A stretch of DNA of 64,000 nt from Macrocystis pyrifera (lineage: Eukaryota; Sar; Phaeophyceae; Laminariales; Laminariaceae): assembly GCA_031763025.1 (NCBI GenBank), contig JASSKH010000029.1:8910571-8974570 (forward strand). Reading direction: 5' to 3'. Positions 23,749 to 36,639 of the stretch are shown here, piece by piece; position 1 is the stretch's first letter, and the number at the start of each line of letters is the position of its first letter. Both the position numbers and the translations under genes were made by a program. Under the pieces are notes generated by a model. It searched no databases. It saw only the letters and a list, made by a program, of their open reading frames with translations, and was not told the origin of the DNA.

Positions 23749-24026
23749 TGTTGATTGATCTCTAAAGGTATAGGCGCAGCTGGCACGAGAACGCGTGGTT
23801 GACTCCAGACAGTAACACGGAACTCCTCTTATATTATATCCGAGCTGTCGAGTGACAGCTCATGCATCGTATGCAGATTATTATTCAACATGACGCGGGA
23901 ATAAACCTCCCGTTTATCCCCCCGAATATCCGATTAAATATCCCTCTCCTATAATCCTATGTCAATACATGGAACTCCCTAATATTAGATGTAACGTCTC
24001 CGTCGTGTTTCTGAGCACAATCAATA
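23749..24026 (-). repeat. Copia 5' LTR
   Basis: 278-bp partner of 17535-17812. It is followed on the right by the CAATC duplication at 24027-24031. Confidence 0.9.
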
Positions 24027-24031
24027 CAATC

Positions 24032-27000
24032 AGATATTATACACACCAAGCTGTTGGCGGCCGCACATCCGCACACAACGCCAGACCCATACTAGCAATG
24101 CCCTTCAAATTTTCCAGCTTGTTTCGCGATCCGGTACAGCATTACACCACTGCCTACTGCTGTGGTACACAAGAGTGTAAAAGAGGAGCGGTTCACTGCA
24201 GGTAAGCATCGGCAGGAGATGAGGTCTCTGACTTGGTTCGTGGATGGGACTCGCTTCTTGTTCCTTCCTTGTCTAGGGTTCACAATGTTTCGATATTTCT
24301 TGAACCCATCATCTTCGCGAAACTTTGCGTTGCAATGACTGCCAAGGAGTTGTCGACGTGGGACCAGACAATCCTTTGGGTCAAAATACCAATCGCATGG
24401 ACAGTACGAGCTGGCCAAAACACAGCCTTAACACCACTTCTGCACATCCATTGGTATGACGTTGTCTAATCACTCAAGACATGGTTCTGATCACAGGTTT
24501 TATAAATTTAAATACACCCAGATCCCTTGCTCTATCTAAAGGTTTCTTGTATGTATCTGCCAAATGCTGACGTTTACCTTCTCGACAACAGAGGTATGAC
24601 GGCCTCTTCGTGGCCTAATGATACTTTTATTGCCTAAGCCAACGGTTGAACTACTCTGTCAACGCCCACCCAATGTTGATTTGATAGTCTGGTTGTACAG
24701 TGAAGTTCCTTCTCGTCCGCTATATCAGCTTAATATATGACTTTTGTTTCGTGCTCAGTTCTGATCGAAGTCGGCAATAGCTCCTCTGCTCTCGAGTCTC
24801 AACATACGTTTGGACTGCAGTAGCTACCGTACCAATGAGCTGTTGCCATAGTCAAAGATTTTAACAACAAAACGAGCATTCGTATAAAAATCATGAGAAA
24901 CCAATGAGCACGCTGCTCCTTGGTCGACGTCGTTCACTTAACAATATTCCACAGTACATCAAAAAAAGGACTGCGTCACACATGTCAGACGCGTGAGTGC
25001 AGGTTCCGAACTACCGGCGCAATAGGGAGGGTAGTTGAGGCCACACGTGGATACTGAGGCTTGCCGCCAGATATTTTGTATGTTTCTACACTCTGGGCCT
25101 GTGTCAGCACCCCGTGTTTCGGCCCGGATTGGTTACTGCCGTAGCCCTCGTATCGGATGTCGGCGCATGGCTTCGGCGACTGTAGCTCGAGGCCCAGCAG
25201 TCAAGGAGAACTGCGGCTGCAAAGAGCACGCGGATCTGAGTGATGTTCTCTGGATGTATGAGGTGAGTAATGAATCTTAGGCCAAACTATTGTAACCGTG
25301 CCTCGATACCAAGATTGGAACTTGTCCTGGCAGTTTTGGGAAAAAGACAACTCGTAGATTTTGAACGTTCATACCTGGTACGTACAAGAATGACATTCAC
25401 ACTAGAATTTCACAAAAACTGCAATAAATGCCAACATAATACCCCCAGCTCCCGTGCTTACCAAGTGCATAGTAAGTTGGCACTCGGCGGGATGTGGTCT
25501 CCATAAAATGCGTCATCAGAGAAAAACTACTAGAACTCTCAGAAACAATTGACGTTGAGATCACTTCATCATCTCTAGATCGCAATAATTTCGGTTGATC
25601 ACTTATACCTGTTGGGTCCTAAGAGGTCGAAATATGTGAGCGTCCGGTGCAACGACGTGTCAACACGCAATACATTACCACGGTTGTGTCATTCCTAACT
25701 TAGCCATGTGCAACGTGAAGTCTTCAGATACATGGAATTTGTCAGCCTTGAGAGTGCCTGGCGTTGCGCATGTTGTAGGAAGAGTCACTCTGCCAAGTGT
25801 ACAGAGAAGGTGGGAGCGGGTTCTCGACCTGAAGCAAACGACATGGCTCTTCTGTCTACCCCATGGTTTACGTGGTACATACGGTGTAACATCCTAGGCT
25901 TCTTGGTACGTGCATACTCTTTACAACTGCAGCAATGACGGGATTGTTAATCGAAGATGGGGAGGGTTATCGATCTACGAGAAGGTATGATTTTGTACGT
26001 ACGGCAAGAAAGAGGTCAGTCGGATCAACGCAGGCTACAGTTCTATGGGTTTAGCGTGGAGTACTCTAGGTCAGTTTGTAGTAGGTGGATGTTGTGCGTT
26101 GAACACAGCGGGGCAGAGCCGACGCCACAGAATAAAGGTGTGATAACTACCGGAGTAGATTATGAGAATGGGAGCTAAGCAGCATCAGCGCCGTGTACCA
26201 GTTCTTTAAATGCTGGATGAACGGACATTTAGTGAGCCAGACGTTCGTGTTCGGTATGTCTTTGGCAACGAGGTCCGCAGCAACTTAAAGTTCAGCAAAG
26301 GCATATTTTAATTGAATCCTCAACTCGCGACAGGCTCCACGATACACCGGTACACATCGATCAAAGGTTTAACTCATGGGCACACAAACTACCGTCCAAA
26401 ACAGAAGATAGGGTCGGCAACATATCTTTAGGTTTGTAGTTTCGTGGCATGCGTAATATATTGCCGGTTCAATATCGAATATTCTACGTACGCGACTCGT
26501 AAGACGTGGTCGCTGCTGCCGATGAAAAGCGACCTCACGTTTAACGTTTAGCATACACGCGCCGAAATGTCGTTGCTTTTTTCGGAGGTTTACGATTGCT
26601 TCGGACGCGGATAAGGTCGCTGTACTCAGGTGTTCAACATTCTGGGTAGTAGAAATTCTTCCTGGCAAATCGATCGATAGTGTACAGCTCACGCTTGCAA
26701 GCGGTAAAAAAACATGTTCCACAATGTCAACGCCCCACTGCGTTGTCTCAGTGTGGTACGATTCTAATACTACAGCACCGAGGACGGATAGTAGGCAGAG
26801 CTGGGGGCACGGGCGCATGTAAAGCATGAATGACATCCCGACTCCAAACCCCACCGACCACAACGATCAACAACCGCCACCAGAAAAACCTGCTGTACTC
26901 CTCTGCTGTTGTCCTGAGCAGCAGTGCAATTCTCACAGCCAATCGAGGGGACAGCAGTACGCATGTGCCTGCTGTGGCCACCGTTTGCCTTCGCCACTAC

Positions 27001-29710
27001 CACGCACCGCCGTCTCTGCTGTTGTTCGAGCTGCACGGTTGGTATTTTGGATCGACAAGCTCGTCATAATTTCATTGACGTATATAGTGGACCCAAAAGC
27101 TGCGTCACAGTAGCAGGGCGTCCCCTGCAACCACTTGAGAGCACAGCAGTAGTAGTAGCAGTATAGTTCCTGCGGTCGTCCTTTGCCTCCACACCATACA
27201 CACCGCCTATATCTTGCTGTGCAAACGTTGCTCGGCCGGCACTGAGGCGGACGAAAATCGGCGGAAACGCGTCAAAATCGTTGGACGACAGACAACCTAC
27301 CCTTCTAACACCCTACACAGCTGGTCGAAACAGGATGGCAGTGATACTGACTTCTCGATACCTGCAACCTACGGTACCCACTTCTTACAGTGCCAAAATC
27401 AAATTTTATAGTACCAGAACCAGACGAAAAAGCGGAAATTCCATGCACGAATGCGTGCTTCCTACGTACTTTTCTTGATACTTACATTATTAGAACGATA
27501 ACGGCCCACGTCAACAACGGTGCTGCCGCTTAGCGGCCGGGGTCTCGATCGGACCTCTCTGTATCACCCTTCGACCTGATGATCAACTCCGCCCCAACAG
27601 CGGATGGCCAGGTGACGTCGTGGAACGGCATGCTCGTATCATGTACACTCGGACGGCTCTCGGATTCAACTGGCACTACACTACCGATTGCCATGTCGAG
27701 GACCATGGCCGTATCGAGAAAACCGCATGCCAATGTGCACGATGGCGAGATTCCGCACCAGTCTTGATTCCGCACGGACCACCCTAGTCACTCCAGGATG
27801 CAGTCAATTCCTTGTTCCTAACCGTAGCCACCTCCGACTTCTCATCTCCTTGACCTGCTCCGGGCCCCCCCTGCGACGAGAGCTGCGACCGGCACATCAG
27901 CACATCCATATGGTCGATTCTTCCGTGGAGTGCGGACAACGCCCCAGATCGCGTTTTCTTCGCGTCTGCACGTGTAGACATCTACGAGGACGCCGGAGAG
28001 CCGCCAGCACCGTCACCCATTTTCATGATAGGCGTTGAGTACTGCCTCGTACCTGTCATCTACTCCATTCCGTACCTTTTCGTGACCCAGTTGCATTCGA
28101 GAGGGCGGTGGTTGAAGTACGATTGTATACTCGGGGGGAGCACCACGTCTTGCGACGATTTCGACTATGACTGGTATCATAGTTTCCGGCATGTGTATGT
28201 CTACCTTCGAAAGTCTATGACGTTGCCTGTTCCCCAGGCACAAACGATACCATACCGTAGTGCTAGCTACCATGAGCGCGCAAGCCAAGAACGCGCGGAG
28301 ATAATCCAGGCGACTAGACAAGGACCCATCATGCCTCCGCCTTACCGAAGTCCTGACCACTAAGACGTGGGGAGCGCAGCTGTGCCTTGGCGGCTCGACT
28401 CCGACGTACCGCCGCCTTGATCTTTTCACGTGTTTTTCACATGTGTGTTGAAACGTTTTGATTTTTTGTGTGATATTGCTTCTCGATTAGGACTGTCTGC
28501 TTTCTTATTTCCTTCTTTTTGCTAGAACGCATTTTGCTGAAATGTTGCACGGCGCGTCCAGTCTTTTGAGTTCTGCGCAGCTACATTTATATTAACTCTT
28601 CGGTCGACAGAGTGTTGTTTACGGGGTGCATGTGCGTAACGATAGTCGGTGAAAAGTCTACTTGAATGCCTTTTGGCATCTTGGACTTCACTGCGGCGTT
28701 TTATTTGGTATGGCTGTGTTCGCGACACGTCCAGGTCGTCGCAATCTGCCCGTTGCGACTCTGATGTTATGTTTTGTTTTTTTGCTTCGAAATAGCGGCA
28801 ACTGCAGCATCTTCAAACAAGTAATATTCTACGTAGCAAATATCGACGTCGCGAGATAATTTTCATACCTCCGTCCAACCTTTTATTATATGGTAACACC
28901 TAGGGAACAGCAGGGAAACGCTTGCCCTGCCTTACAATACTACAAGAGAAAGGATAATATGCACCCGAAGCCGCGAGCTGGCATATCGATCTCGCCCTGG
29001 GGAGCGATGTGAGCTTTGTTAATCGTTGTATAACGGAGAACCGGTTGATGGCTAGCAGACTGGAGAAAGTAGTACCGCTTCCATGTCGCAAAATAAATGT
29101 TAGGTGCTTCAAGCAGAATGAAAGAACGCCTGCAGCCTGCGAAGGCCATTTGACATGGGTCATATCGTGAGAACGTCTTTGAGAACCGCTCACAGATTCA
29201 CGGTTGGTGGGCATGAACTGTACACGTAGGTCGTGCCTTGCTCAAAGCTCGGCAAACATACTTGCCACTCATGCTTTTGCGCCCTGCAATGGACCTCAGA
29301 GATTGAGTCCGGCCGTATGGTTGACGAGCCCCTGCACTATGGCAAGCTCCATCTCGAGCATCATTTGTTGGTCGCCAGCCGGCAATTAGCGTCATTCCGG
29401 TGTGGGCGTGCCGCGCTTCTCTCCCGACAGTAGGTATTGAAGCCACGCCCGGCTGCACAAGCGTTTTTTATTTTGAATATTCAAACACAGACTTTCCTAC
29501 GAAGAAAGAGCCTTTTAGCAGGCCTCTAAGCGCTCATATTGAATATATTTATGCTACAGTACTATGGGAAAGTCAACTCCGGAGGGAAAGTCCATCGGGT
29601 TGACATCAGACCCCTCACCAGGGCAGTGAAGTACTGATTCCATGCAGTCTCGTTTTCTCTCGCCATGGCTCGACGTCTTTCGTGACATCGTGTGGTCAAA
29701 TTGATGGCAT
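24032..29710. other. unassigned sequence, no gene recognised
   Basis: Several short open frames exist (for example 25035-25280 +, 26369-26863 -, 28025-28363 +), but none has a recognisable domain. A frame ending at about 25262 runs into a good donor-like gag|gtgagt, so an unrecognised exon there is possible. I see no repeat or mobile-element end. Confidence 0.35.
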
Positions 29711-29766
29711 AAACCCGCTGATTGGTTGGGCATTATAGAAACCCGCTGATTAGTTGGGCATTATAC
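29711..29766. repeat. two tandem 28-bp units
   Basis: Units at 29711-29738 and 29739-29766 share AAACCCGCTGATTRGTTGGG followed by cattata and differ at only two positions. Confidence 0.85.
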
Positions 29767-30579
29767 TGTTCGTGGTGGAGATTAAAACCTGCGGAGCAAA
29801 TAAGTTCGATTTGTGGTCCTACACGAGTTTTAATTTTTTTCGGTAGGACTGCTTTCGGTCTATATCTCTTGTGATCGATATGTTATAGTCTTCACATGCC
29901 TTTAGCGTAGAGTCTAACGAGCTGGATTGCTCTGATCTTTCTATGGGATAGAGAGCGTGGACACATATAACATTGCTCGACCAACGCAAGGCAGTCACAA
30001 GCGGGTGTTGTCACAATCGCCAGCGGGAATCTGCAGTGAAGACGGTGCACGAACATATCACCAAATTCGACTGACAGATGGTCTCGGCGACTGGAGTGTA
30101 TGCAGGCAGAGCGTCAATAAGCGCTGTAGCATGAATTCAAACTCACAATTCGACTTCCGTCCACCATCTAGTTCCTGATAACTCCATCTGCATGATGTAG
30201 TAGAGCACTCATCGGAAACGTTCTTCTTTCCTGCTGGTAGAAACGACGTGCGGCTGTAGCCACGATAGGTCGTTGGAAGTGCATGCATGCTCCGTTACTG
30301 GGTGTAGGGAAGTAAGGGAATGCCGGCATTGGTCGAGCATGTGATCGACATGAAAGGCGCTGATGTGCTTGGTATATGTCGCCAAGGGAAGAGGGGTTGC
30401 GGGGTTATAAGATTTGACGCCGCTACAGCTGTAGGTATATAGTTAGGAGGTAATTGATCGAATGACATTTTTTCGCGACGTTATGCACAGGTGGCCATCT
30501 TTCGTGACTGACCTAAACGAGTTCAATAGCTTGTGATGCCTATCATGAGTCAAACGCTTCTTCAGCATTGCGGAAGTAA

Positions 30580-31520
30580 CCGATACTCCCCATGGAACAG
30601 TCGGCGACGTAGCGCGTAGGTGAACCTACGAGTAAACGCGTGGGGTATACGCCACGGTATACCATGCGGTGCGTCATGGAGAGGGATGCAAACTGACCCG
30701 TATTCAACGCGTGGGACGTCACATGTCATGCTCCAGGACATATGAGATACATGATGGGGGAAACGACGAGCTGCCTCCATCTTTAGTATACACTCTGGCA
30801 TGCTCAACAGGGTTCACCAAGGGGTGCCCCCCAGGGTACCCCAGGGTACGCCATGACAGTGTGAATCCAAGGAGATGGCTAGTGGGCAATACCGTAGCAC
30901 CAAGCCAGACAATGAATTATTTAGTCGTACTTCATCCATGGACCATGTCTCGTGGCGCTTAATGTGTCGCCATGGTGCATCTCACGGCGTACCCCATACA
31001 ATATAGCCAAATGACATAGTATGTAAGACGGGGGTCGCCATAGGTTCACTCATTGCTAGGGACATGATTGAATCCTATGAGGTGTGCCATAAAACGTTCG
31101 TCGAAATACCCCTAATTTCCCGTGATATGCAACCATGGCGTACCTCATGACAATATTGAAAACTCTCATGACACACATCAAACTGCCAGATATGTTTCGT
31201 GGGGTACCACGGGATGCGATATGAGGTACGTCACATGATAGATCAACCATAGCTTGCCCCATTCGGCACCTCGTAGGTCACACGATACACCGCATGGGGC
31301 ACAACAAATTGAGGCACATAATCGGTTACCGTTGGGCACAACATGGCATAGTCCACGTTGCCCCACGATACGTGTAAATCCACGCGAAATGCGCCGCATG
31401 TCATGCCGCGCAAAAATGTATCTCTCTAGTCTTTTGCGCCATGAGTCGCTCCCTGCCATTGTGGGCGACGAACCGTCAGAGGGTAGTTTTTCGGCTCGCA
31501 TACCGTGGCACATGGACTAA
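30580..31520. repeat. decayed minisatellite with catggcgtacc-like words
   Basis: The words catggcgtacc, ggtacgccat, ccatgg and ggggtacc recur throughout in varied spacing, for example near 30650, 30840, 30980, 31130, 31200 and 31270. The pattern suggests a former tandem array with a unit near 12 bp that has drifted. The open frames here have no recognisable domain. Confidence 0.45.
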
Positions 31521-33535
31521 CCCACGGCTGGCACCTTGACGGACACACATGGTGTTTGTGTGCGTCCATACAGGTCCGGGTGGTTCATCGGGGCTGGCGA
31601 TAGGGTATGCTCAACTTGTCATGCCATTCACGATCGAACATACCGTGGAATATTCGATGAGGTGCAATCGTAGAAGCTCGTGTACACAATGGGATTTGTT
31701 ATCACGTTACCCTAACCCTAGGGTAATTATTTACATCAGCAAAGCAGGGACGCCTAGTGGTCCTGAAGCTTACGATGTTTGAGTACACGATGCCTGTTTA
31801 ACCGTGGGGCGGGAATACCGTAGCAGGCGGAGTGCCTGTAATGTGCGAGGCGGGGGAGGGGGGGTCGGAAGGTAATCTCCGTGTATCCAGTTTTTGGTAT
31901 GGCGGTTGGCGTGGGTGCCAGCTCGTAGCTGGTGTGTACGCCTGGATTGCCGATGGTCGGTCAATACACATTAAAAATGTTCAAGGCAAACATATAGCCA
32001 CTGTTAGTTGACTTGTACGAGAAGTTTCAATAGAAGAGAAGAAGAAGATGGTGTGGTGACCCCAAGCCACAGTGTTGATTGATTTGCTCAGCTGGAAGCT
32101 GATGATGGTGAGCAAAAGTAGAGTGAGCTCAAAGGGGAACGGTGGGCGTGTGCGCTCATGGCTCGGAACAAAGGACGACCCCTACAATTCGCTCAAAAAC
32201 AAAAATAGGGAAGTACCCTTGCATTCAGTTCAATACAAAACAACAAGGAGACCCGCAGTTCTGCTGCCAAAAACAATGCTAACCCAAATAGCACTACCCA
32301 AAACAATATATCTTGGGGTCCGTGCTCATGACCCTCTTATAGCCTATGTTGTTACACAAACCAGAACTTAAACTATGCTACTGGTCCTGGCGGGATACTG
32401 CATATACCCTTTCCATTATTTACCAGTGCGCACGTACCAGGTGCTACTACTGTACATGTGCTGCTATATATTCTGTACGTACGTACTACAGGAGATCCAC
32501 GATGCTGCTTATTATTGAGACCTATTATGCAATGCGTACGAGTGCAAGGCAGTGCCTATCGTAAGACTGTTGCTGCTGTATACTGCTACAACTGGCAGAA
32601 TGGAAAACTGTCCGTTGTACTTAGAAAGGCTTAAATGTATACCAGATGACGTAAGTGTTATCGAGCAACGACTATGATGGCTACTGACGAGTATCATCTC
32701 TAATACCTCCTCCCGTTAAGCATACATTTTCGTACTCTGCGTTACATGCTAAAACATTTTCGAAAGAAAAACAGGCAACATCAGGTGGTGATGTTGCTAT
32801 TGGGAACTACTACTTGTATGTAATGTACCCACATGAGTCCCGAGGATAATAAGTTGTACATGATGTACCTACCGCATGAGATCCAAGGAGTGAATTCAAC
32901 ACGTACAGGACAACAAAATAACCGAACAAAAAATCGTTATGTTCTTCTACTGTTGCAACACCTGCTTGTATGGGATGAGTGTGTACCTAAACAATGGATG
33001 CTACAGGTATACCTAATAACCTTGTGTTATGAAGCAGCGACTAGATGATACTGGCTACTGCTGTAATAGGTGTCATCCCTAATATCCAGGAGGTCGTTGG
33101 GGGTAAAACATAATGGGCATTGAGCCGAACCGAACAAACGTGAGGGCTAAACGTGACCAAAGAGTTAACATTCCCTCTTGTCCGTCTGCTATCACGGTCT
33201 TACCGGTGATGGGGGGCTTTCGAAAACGGTGCACCAGCTGAACTCCTGCCCATTTGTTGATGATTTCACATGATACCTAAAAAATGGGGGATGCCGGCTA
33301 CAGCGCGAAGGCAACAGAGAAATAAAAGGTTGCGTGGAACGGACAAAAGCAGAAAGAAACAAAAGGTTGGAGATATACGAAGCACAAACATATTGGCACA
33401 CCTCATCCCCCAGGCCTTTCTACATGCTCCAATTAATACGCTGCACTTGAGTTTTGTCAAACACTATTGTAGAGCAGCACAAGGGTTGCCCTGCTGTTCC
33501 CCAGGTGTTATTATTCAATACAAGGTTGCACACCC
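31521..33535. other. unassigned sequence, no gene recognised
   Basis: AT-rich, with short open frames without motifs. A short ccctaaccctaggg sequence near 31710 is too small to call an interstitial telomere repeat. Confidence 0.35.
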
Positions 33536-34060
33536 CGGACAGCTCGTGAGCTAGCTCATCTATCGTGTAGAGCTTAAGTTCGAAAACATGTGCAGATGAG
33601 CTACCGCCTATAGCTCAAGCCGGGGGAAACATGTGTAGCTCATGTAGCTCCTATAGCTCAGCCTGGGAAAATTTGTGTAGATGAGCTATCCTCTATAGCT
33701 CAAGCCTTGTAAACATGTGCAGATGACCTACCGCCTATAGCTTCAAGCCTTGAAAAAGCGTGCAGATGAGCTACCACCCGTAGCTCAAGCCTTCAAAACA
33801 TGTGCAGATGAGCTATTACGGGGGTCCATAGTTAACGGGACCAATTTTTTTTTAGTAAAAACAAGTAAATATATTGCTTTTTATGTATACCATAGGTCCT
33901 ATTAACTATGGACCCCTGTAATACCACCCATAGCTCAAGCCTTCAAAACATGTGCAGATGAGCTACCACATATAGGTCAAGCAGGGAAAGCATGTGCAGA
34001 TGAGCTAACACCTATAGCTCACCCCCGGAGAACATAATCATAGCTCATCATGCACGCAAT
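33536..34060. repeat. satellite of about 50 bp (TAGCTCAAGCC unit)
   Basis: About nine units share TAGCTCAAGCCTTCAAAACA followed by TGTGCAGATGAGCTACC, with 40-55 bp spacing. The array is interrupted at 33816-33921 by a MITE. A detached fragment of the same unit lies at about 34598-34680. Confidence 0.85.
33816..33921. mobile_element. 105-bp MITE, TA duplication, inside the satellite
   Basis: Inverted ends TTACGGGGGTCCATAGTTAA and its near complement at the right; AT-rich middle. It sits inside a satellite unit, and neighbouring units give the empty site (gagctaccac), showing that TA was duplicated (33814-33815, 33922-33923). TA duplication points to a Tc1/mariner-type source. Confidence 0.92.
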
Positions 34061-35410
34061 TCACTGTAGCTCTTTCTCAGCAACACACGTGTGTAAGATA
34101 AGTAGCTAAAAAAGCCCATGCTCCGGGACAACTGCGTATGTATAGGAAAATACGGGTTCGGCCTGGGTTTGATCGTTGTCCTCGTCGACATCAATGACGT
34201 TGTTCATGGGGTCCACATCCATCGATGGATCCGGTTGCTGCCCGCCGCCCGCCTGGTCTACGGCCGAAGCGCACCGCTAAAGCTGATACCCCAGGTCGTG
34301 GGCATGCTAGGGGTGTTGCTGTGTGGTGTCGGTGGATTTTCTGTGCGAGCGCCCTTTGTGGTGTGCATGGTGACAACTGACAGCTGCTGTATACAACTGT
34401 TGTAAAAAAACGAAAATTCAAAATTATGTTGGGCGTCGACCTATCGTCAGGTATCTTCAGTACAGATTCTGAAGGAGATCCGATCTCATACAATGTCACA
34501 TACTGTTCCTGGTACGTACAAAAAAGTACCAGGTACCAGGTATGGTAGGTTGTGTTGATATCGTTATATTCTGCGTACTTGTATTGGTCACTTATACAGC
34601 TCATGAACTAGCTCATCTATCCCCTATAGCTCAAGCCTTAAAAACACGTGCAGATGGGCCATCGCCAATTTGTTCGAGCTTGACAACAGCATCATCAACA
34701 TACCATTTTTTTGGCATGCTGTCCATCGCAGTGCATGATAATACGTAGATACGGGTATCCTGGGCGCGTTAGTTTGTCTCAACTGCTGCCCCGCTTTGTC
34801 GGGTCCATTGCTGCGTTATGCATGTACCGATGCGGGTGTCCGCGCTGTGGATCGCTGCGTGCTGCTGATCGCGTTGATGTATTGCCTCATATAATCTGCA
34901 GCAGCAGAGGAGTGGAAAATGCGATAGATAGATGTTATGTACAATTAACACCTGCAACAAAATTTACTTATATGATCGCGGTCGCTACTACTACTACTGT
35001 ACTACTAATGCTGCCGTGCTTCGTACAACAACAAACAACAGAATATGATGCACCGCTGTGTTTGGGTATATCTACTGCAGAACCTCCTTTGTGAAGACAA
35101 CGCTATCGCTACTATATACTACTTCATGAGCAGGACATGGCGTAATAATGTGACCGACTGGCACGAGAGTGCCATCACACGTGGTTGATGATCCCAATCT
35201 ACCGATAGTCGGATGCGTACTCTGTTGGTTGTACTTTGGCTGCGCAATGCCGTTGCCCACCCGCACTTTATTGGCTTGCTCATCGTTTAGAAAGCTTGAA
35301 TAGACCGACGTACTTCGATTGGTTACAAGTGATCAACGTTGAAGCTCTTGCTGCGGCGAAGCCCCGTTTGCTTTGCGCGAGATCTCACCGGGATCCGCGT
35401 GCAGCTTACG
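34061..35410. other. unassigned sequence, no gene recognised
   Basis: Short open frames only, apart from the satellite fragment at 34598-34680. The 34191-34604 minus frame has no recognisable domain. Confidence 0.35.
34598..34680 (+). repeat. detached fragment of the TAGCTCAAGCC satellite
   Basis: Contains agctcatgaactagctcatctat, matching the start of the main array near 33541, and one further unit. It lies about 540 bp beyond the array. Confidence 0.7.
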
Positions 35411-36330
35411 CGGAAGGACAAAATATCCCCGTCCCCTCTCATGTAACATTTTTCTGCCTGATTGGAACACCTCGCACAGGTCAAAAAGGAAAAAAAAAAA
35501 AAACGAACAGCAGAGCTTCTCTCTTAGCCTGGTACGCCGCCCGCCGTCTTGTGAACACCTCACCACCGATTCAGCCCGGGTAAAAGATTTCCTCCCTCTC
35601 TGCCACAGTGGGCCCCGTCGCCCGCCTCGCGTGAAGCTAGGTGCTCACCGTGGCCCTTGTTCGTCAGCTCGACAAAGTTGGTGCTCAGATTGCATCGCTC
35701 TCTGTTCGAACTTTGGTTTGGTCGCGACAATAAGCACCGTTTGAATATTATTTTGCATATCAAAACCACCCTTATATATATCTCGTACATGGTACAAGCA
35801 GAGGCGCACAAGGAGGCCAGGCAGATCCTATTCGTGCTTCCCACGTGTCTCGAGGCACACGCGACGCCTAGCCACGAAAACGGCGACCGCGCTCCTTGCG
35901 ACCCGCCCTCTACCCGCCAGAACTCGCTGACCCCCGCGACAGTGCCGGGCTCGCCGTGGTGCCGTGCTCTGAGTACACGCACACGCTTGAAACGAAATAA
36001 AATGTCTCCAGAAATACGAGATACGTTTGACTCGTACCTGCTACCAGGTATGTTCGTATGAACACGAGTACAAGAAGGCGCTTGTCTTCACGAACGCGTT
36101 TTTTGTTCGTAATTATAAGCTATACCGGGACATTAGTTTTTAACCATAAAACGATATGCCTTGACAGGAAACGTCATATAACTTGAGTTTGGGGTGCCCT
36201 GATCACCTCGTTTTACTTTTTCGTACCGTAAACTGGCAAAAATACAATGGTGTACCGTTTTTTGTCATTTTTTCCGTTAGGACACGAAAATAGTTCTGCT
36301 TCTAGACAACCCTAGGTAAACGTAGGGATT
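35411..36330 (-). repeat. dispersed TATA-bearing repeat, copy C
   Basis: Uninterrupted copy on the minus strand. It has the same left part as copy D (the half facing 36330), then the shared core with a TATA-like box (gatatatataagg near 35775), the nested hairpin, and the GGGACGGGG end near 35430. It lies head-to-head with copy A, leaving about 310 bp between them. Confidence 0.75.
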
Positions 36331-36639
36331 GCTGGGAAATGGCGGCACTCACATGCAGTAGGTGAGTAAAGCTCCAGAAGATGGCCCTGGTTCAATGATT
36401 GACAGAATCATATCCCAGCGTTGTCTCAGGGCCAGATTCATCAAAATATAGTGCTTTCCATGGCATTTCCTCCACAGGTGGATTCGTTACGCTTCGAATG
36501 ACCATGGGATATTGGCACAACCTTCGGTCGATGTCCGCCATGCCTGGCGAGTTTGAATTTGTTGTGCAATGTACAAACATCTTATATCCGCCCTGGGTCT
36601 GATGTGACCTGAAGACATAGCACCAACTTGGAAACATAG
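36331..36639. other. spacer between head-to-head repeat copies C and A
   Basis: Holds an 81-residue minus-strand frame (36392-36637) with no recognised domain and no similarity to the flanking repeats. Confidence 0.3.

Larger units (their letters stand above)
17535..24026 (-). mobile_element. Copia (Ty1/copia) LTR retrotransposon, full length but broken
   Basis: A 6.49-kb element read on the minus strand, bounded by 278-bp LTRs and a CAATC target duplication. Parts in order along the minus strand: gag (about 23.7-22.4 kb), protease (about 22.1-21.9 kb), integrase (about 21.6-20.8 kb), a proline-rich linker over a CGG-rich tract, reverse transcriptase (about 19.85-19.1 kb) and RNase H (about 19.1-18.5 kb). 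Integrase before reverse transcriptase is the Copia order. The LTRs differ at roughly eight of 278 positions by eye (about 3%), so the insertion is fairly young. The coding part is broken, by roughly four interruptions. A purine-rich tract lies beside the left (3') LTR. Confidence 0.93.

Noticed and set aside
30487-30500. cacaggtggcca word resembling the end of the 9379-10645 element
   Set aside because: Similarity stops after 12 bases and no partner end is nearby.
31705-31730. Telomere-like ccctaaccct sequence
   Set aside because: Fewer than two full hexamers, within chance expectation.
33536-34060. CRISPR-like array
   Set aside because: The repeats are contiguous and variable, without unique spacers, in a eukaryotic context.
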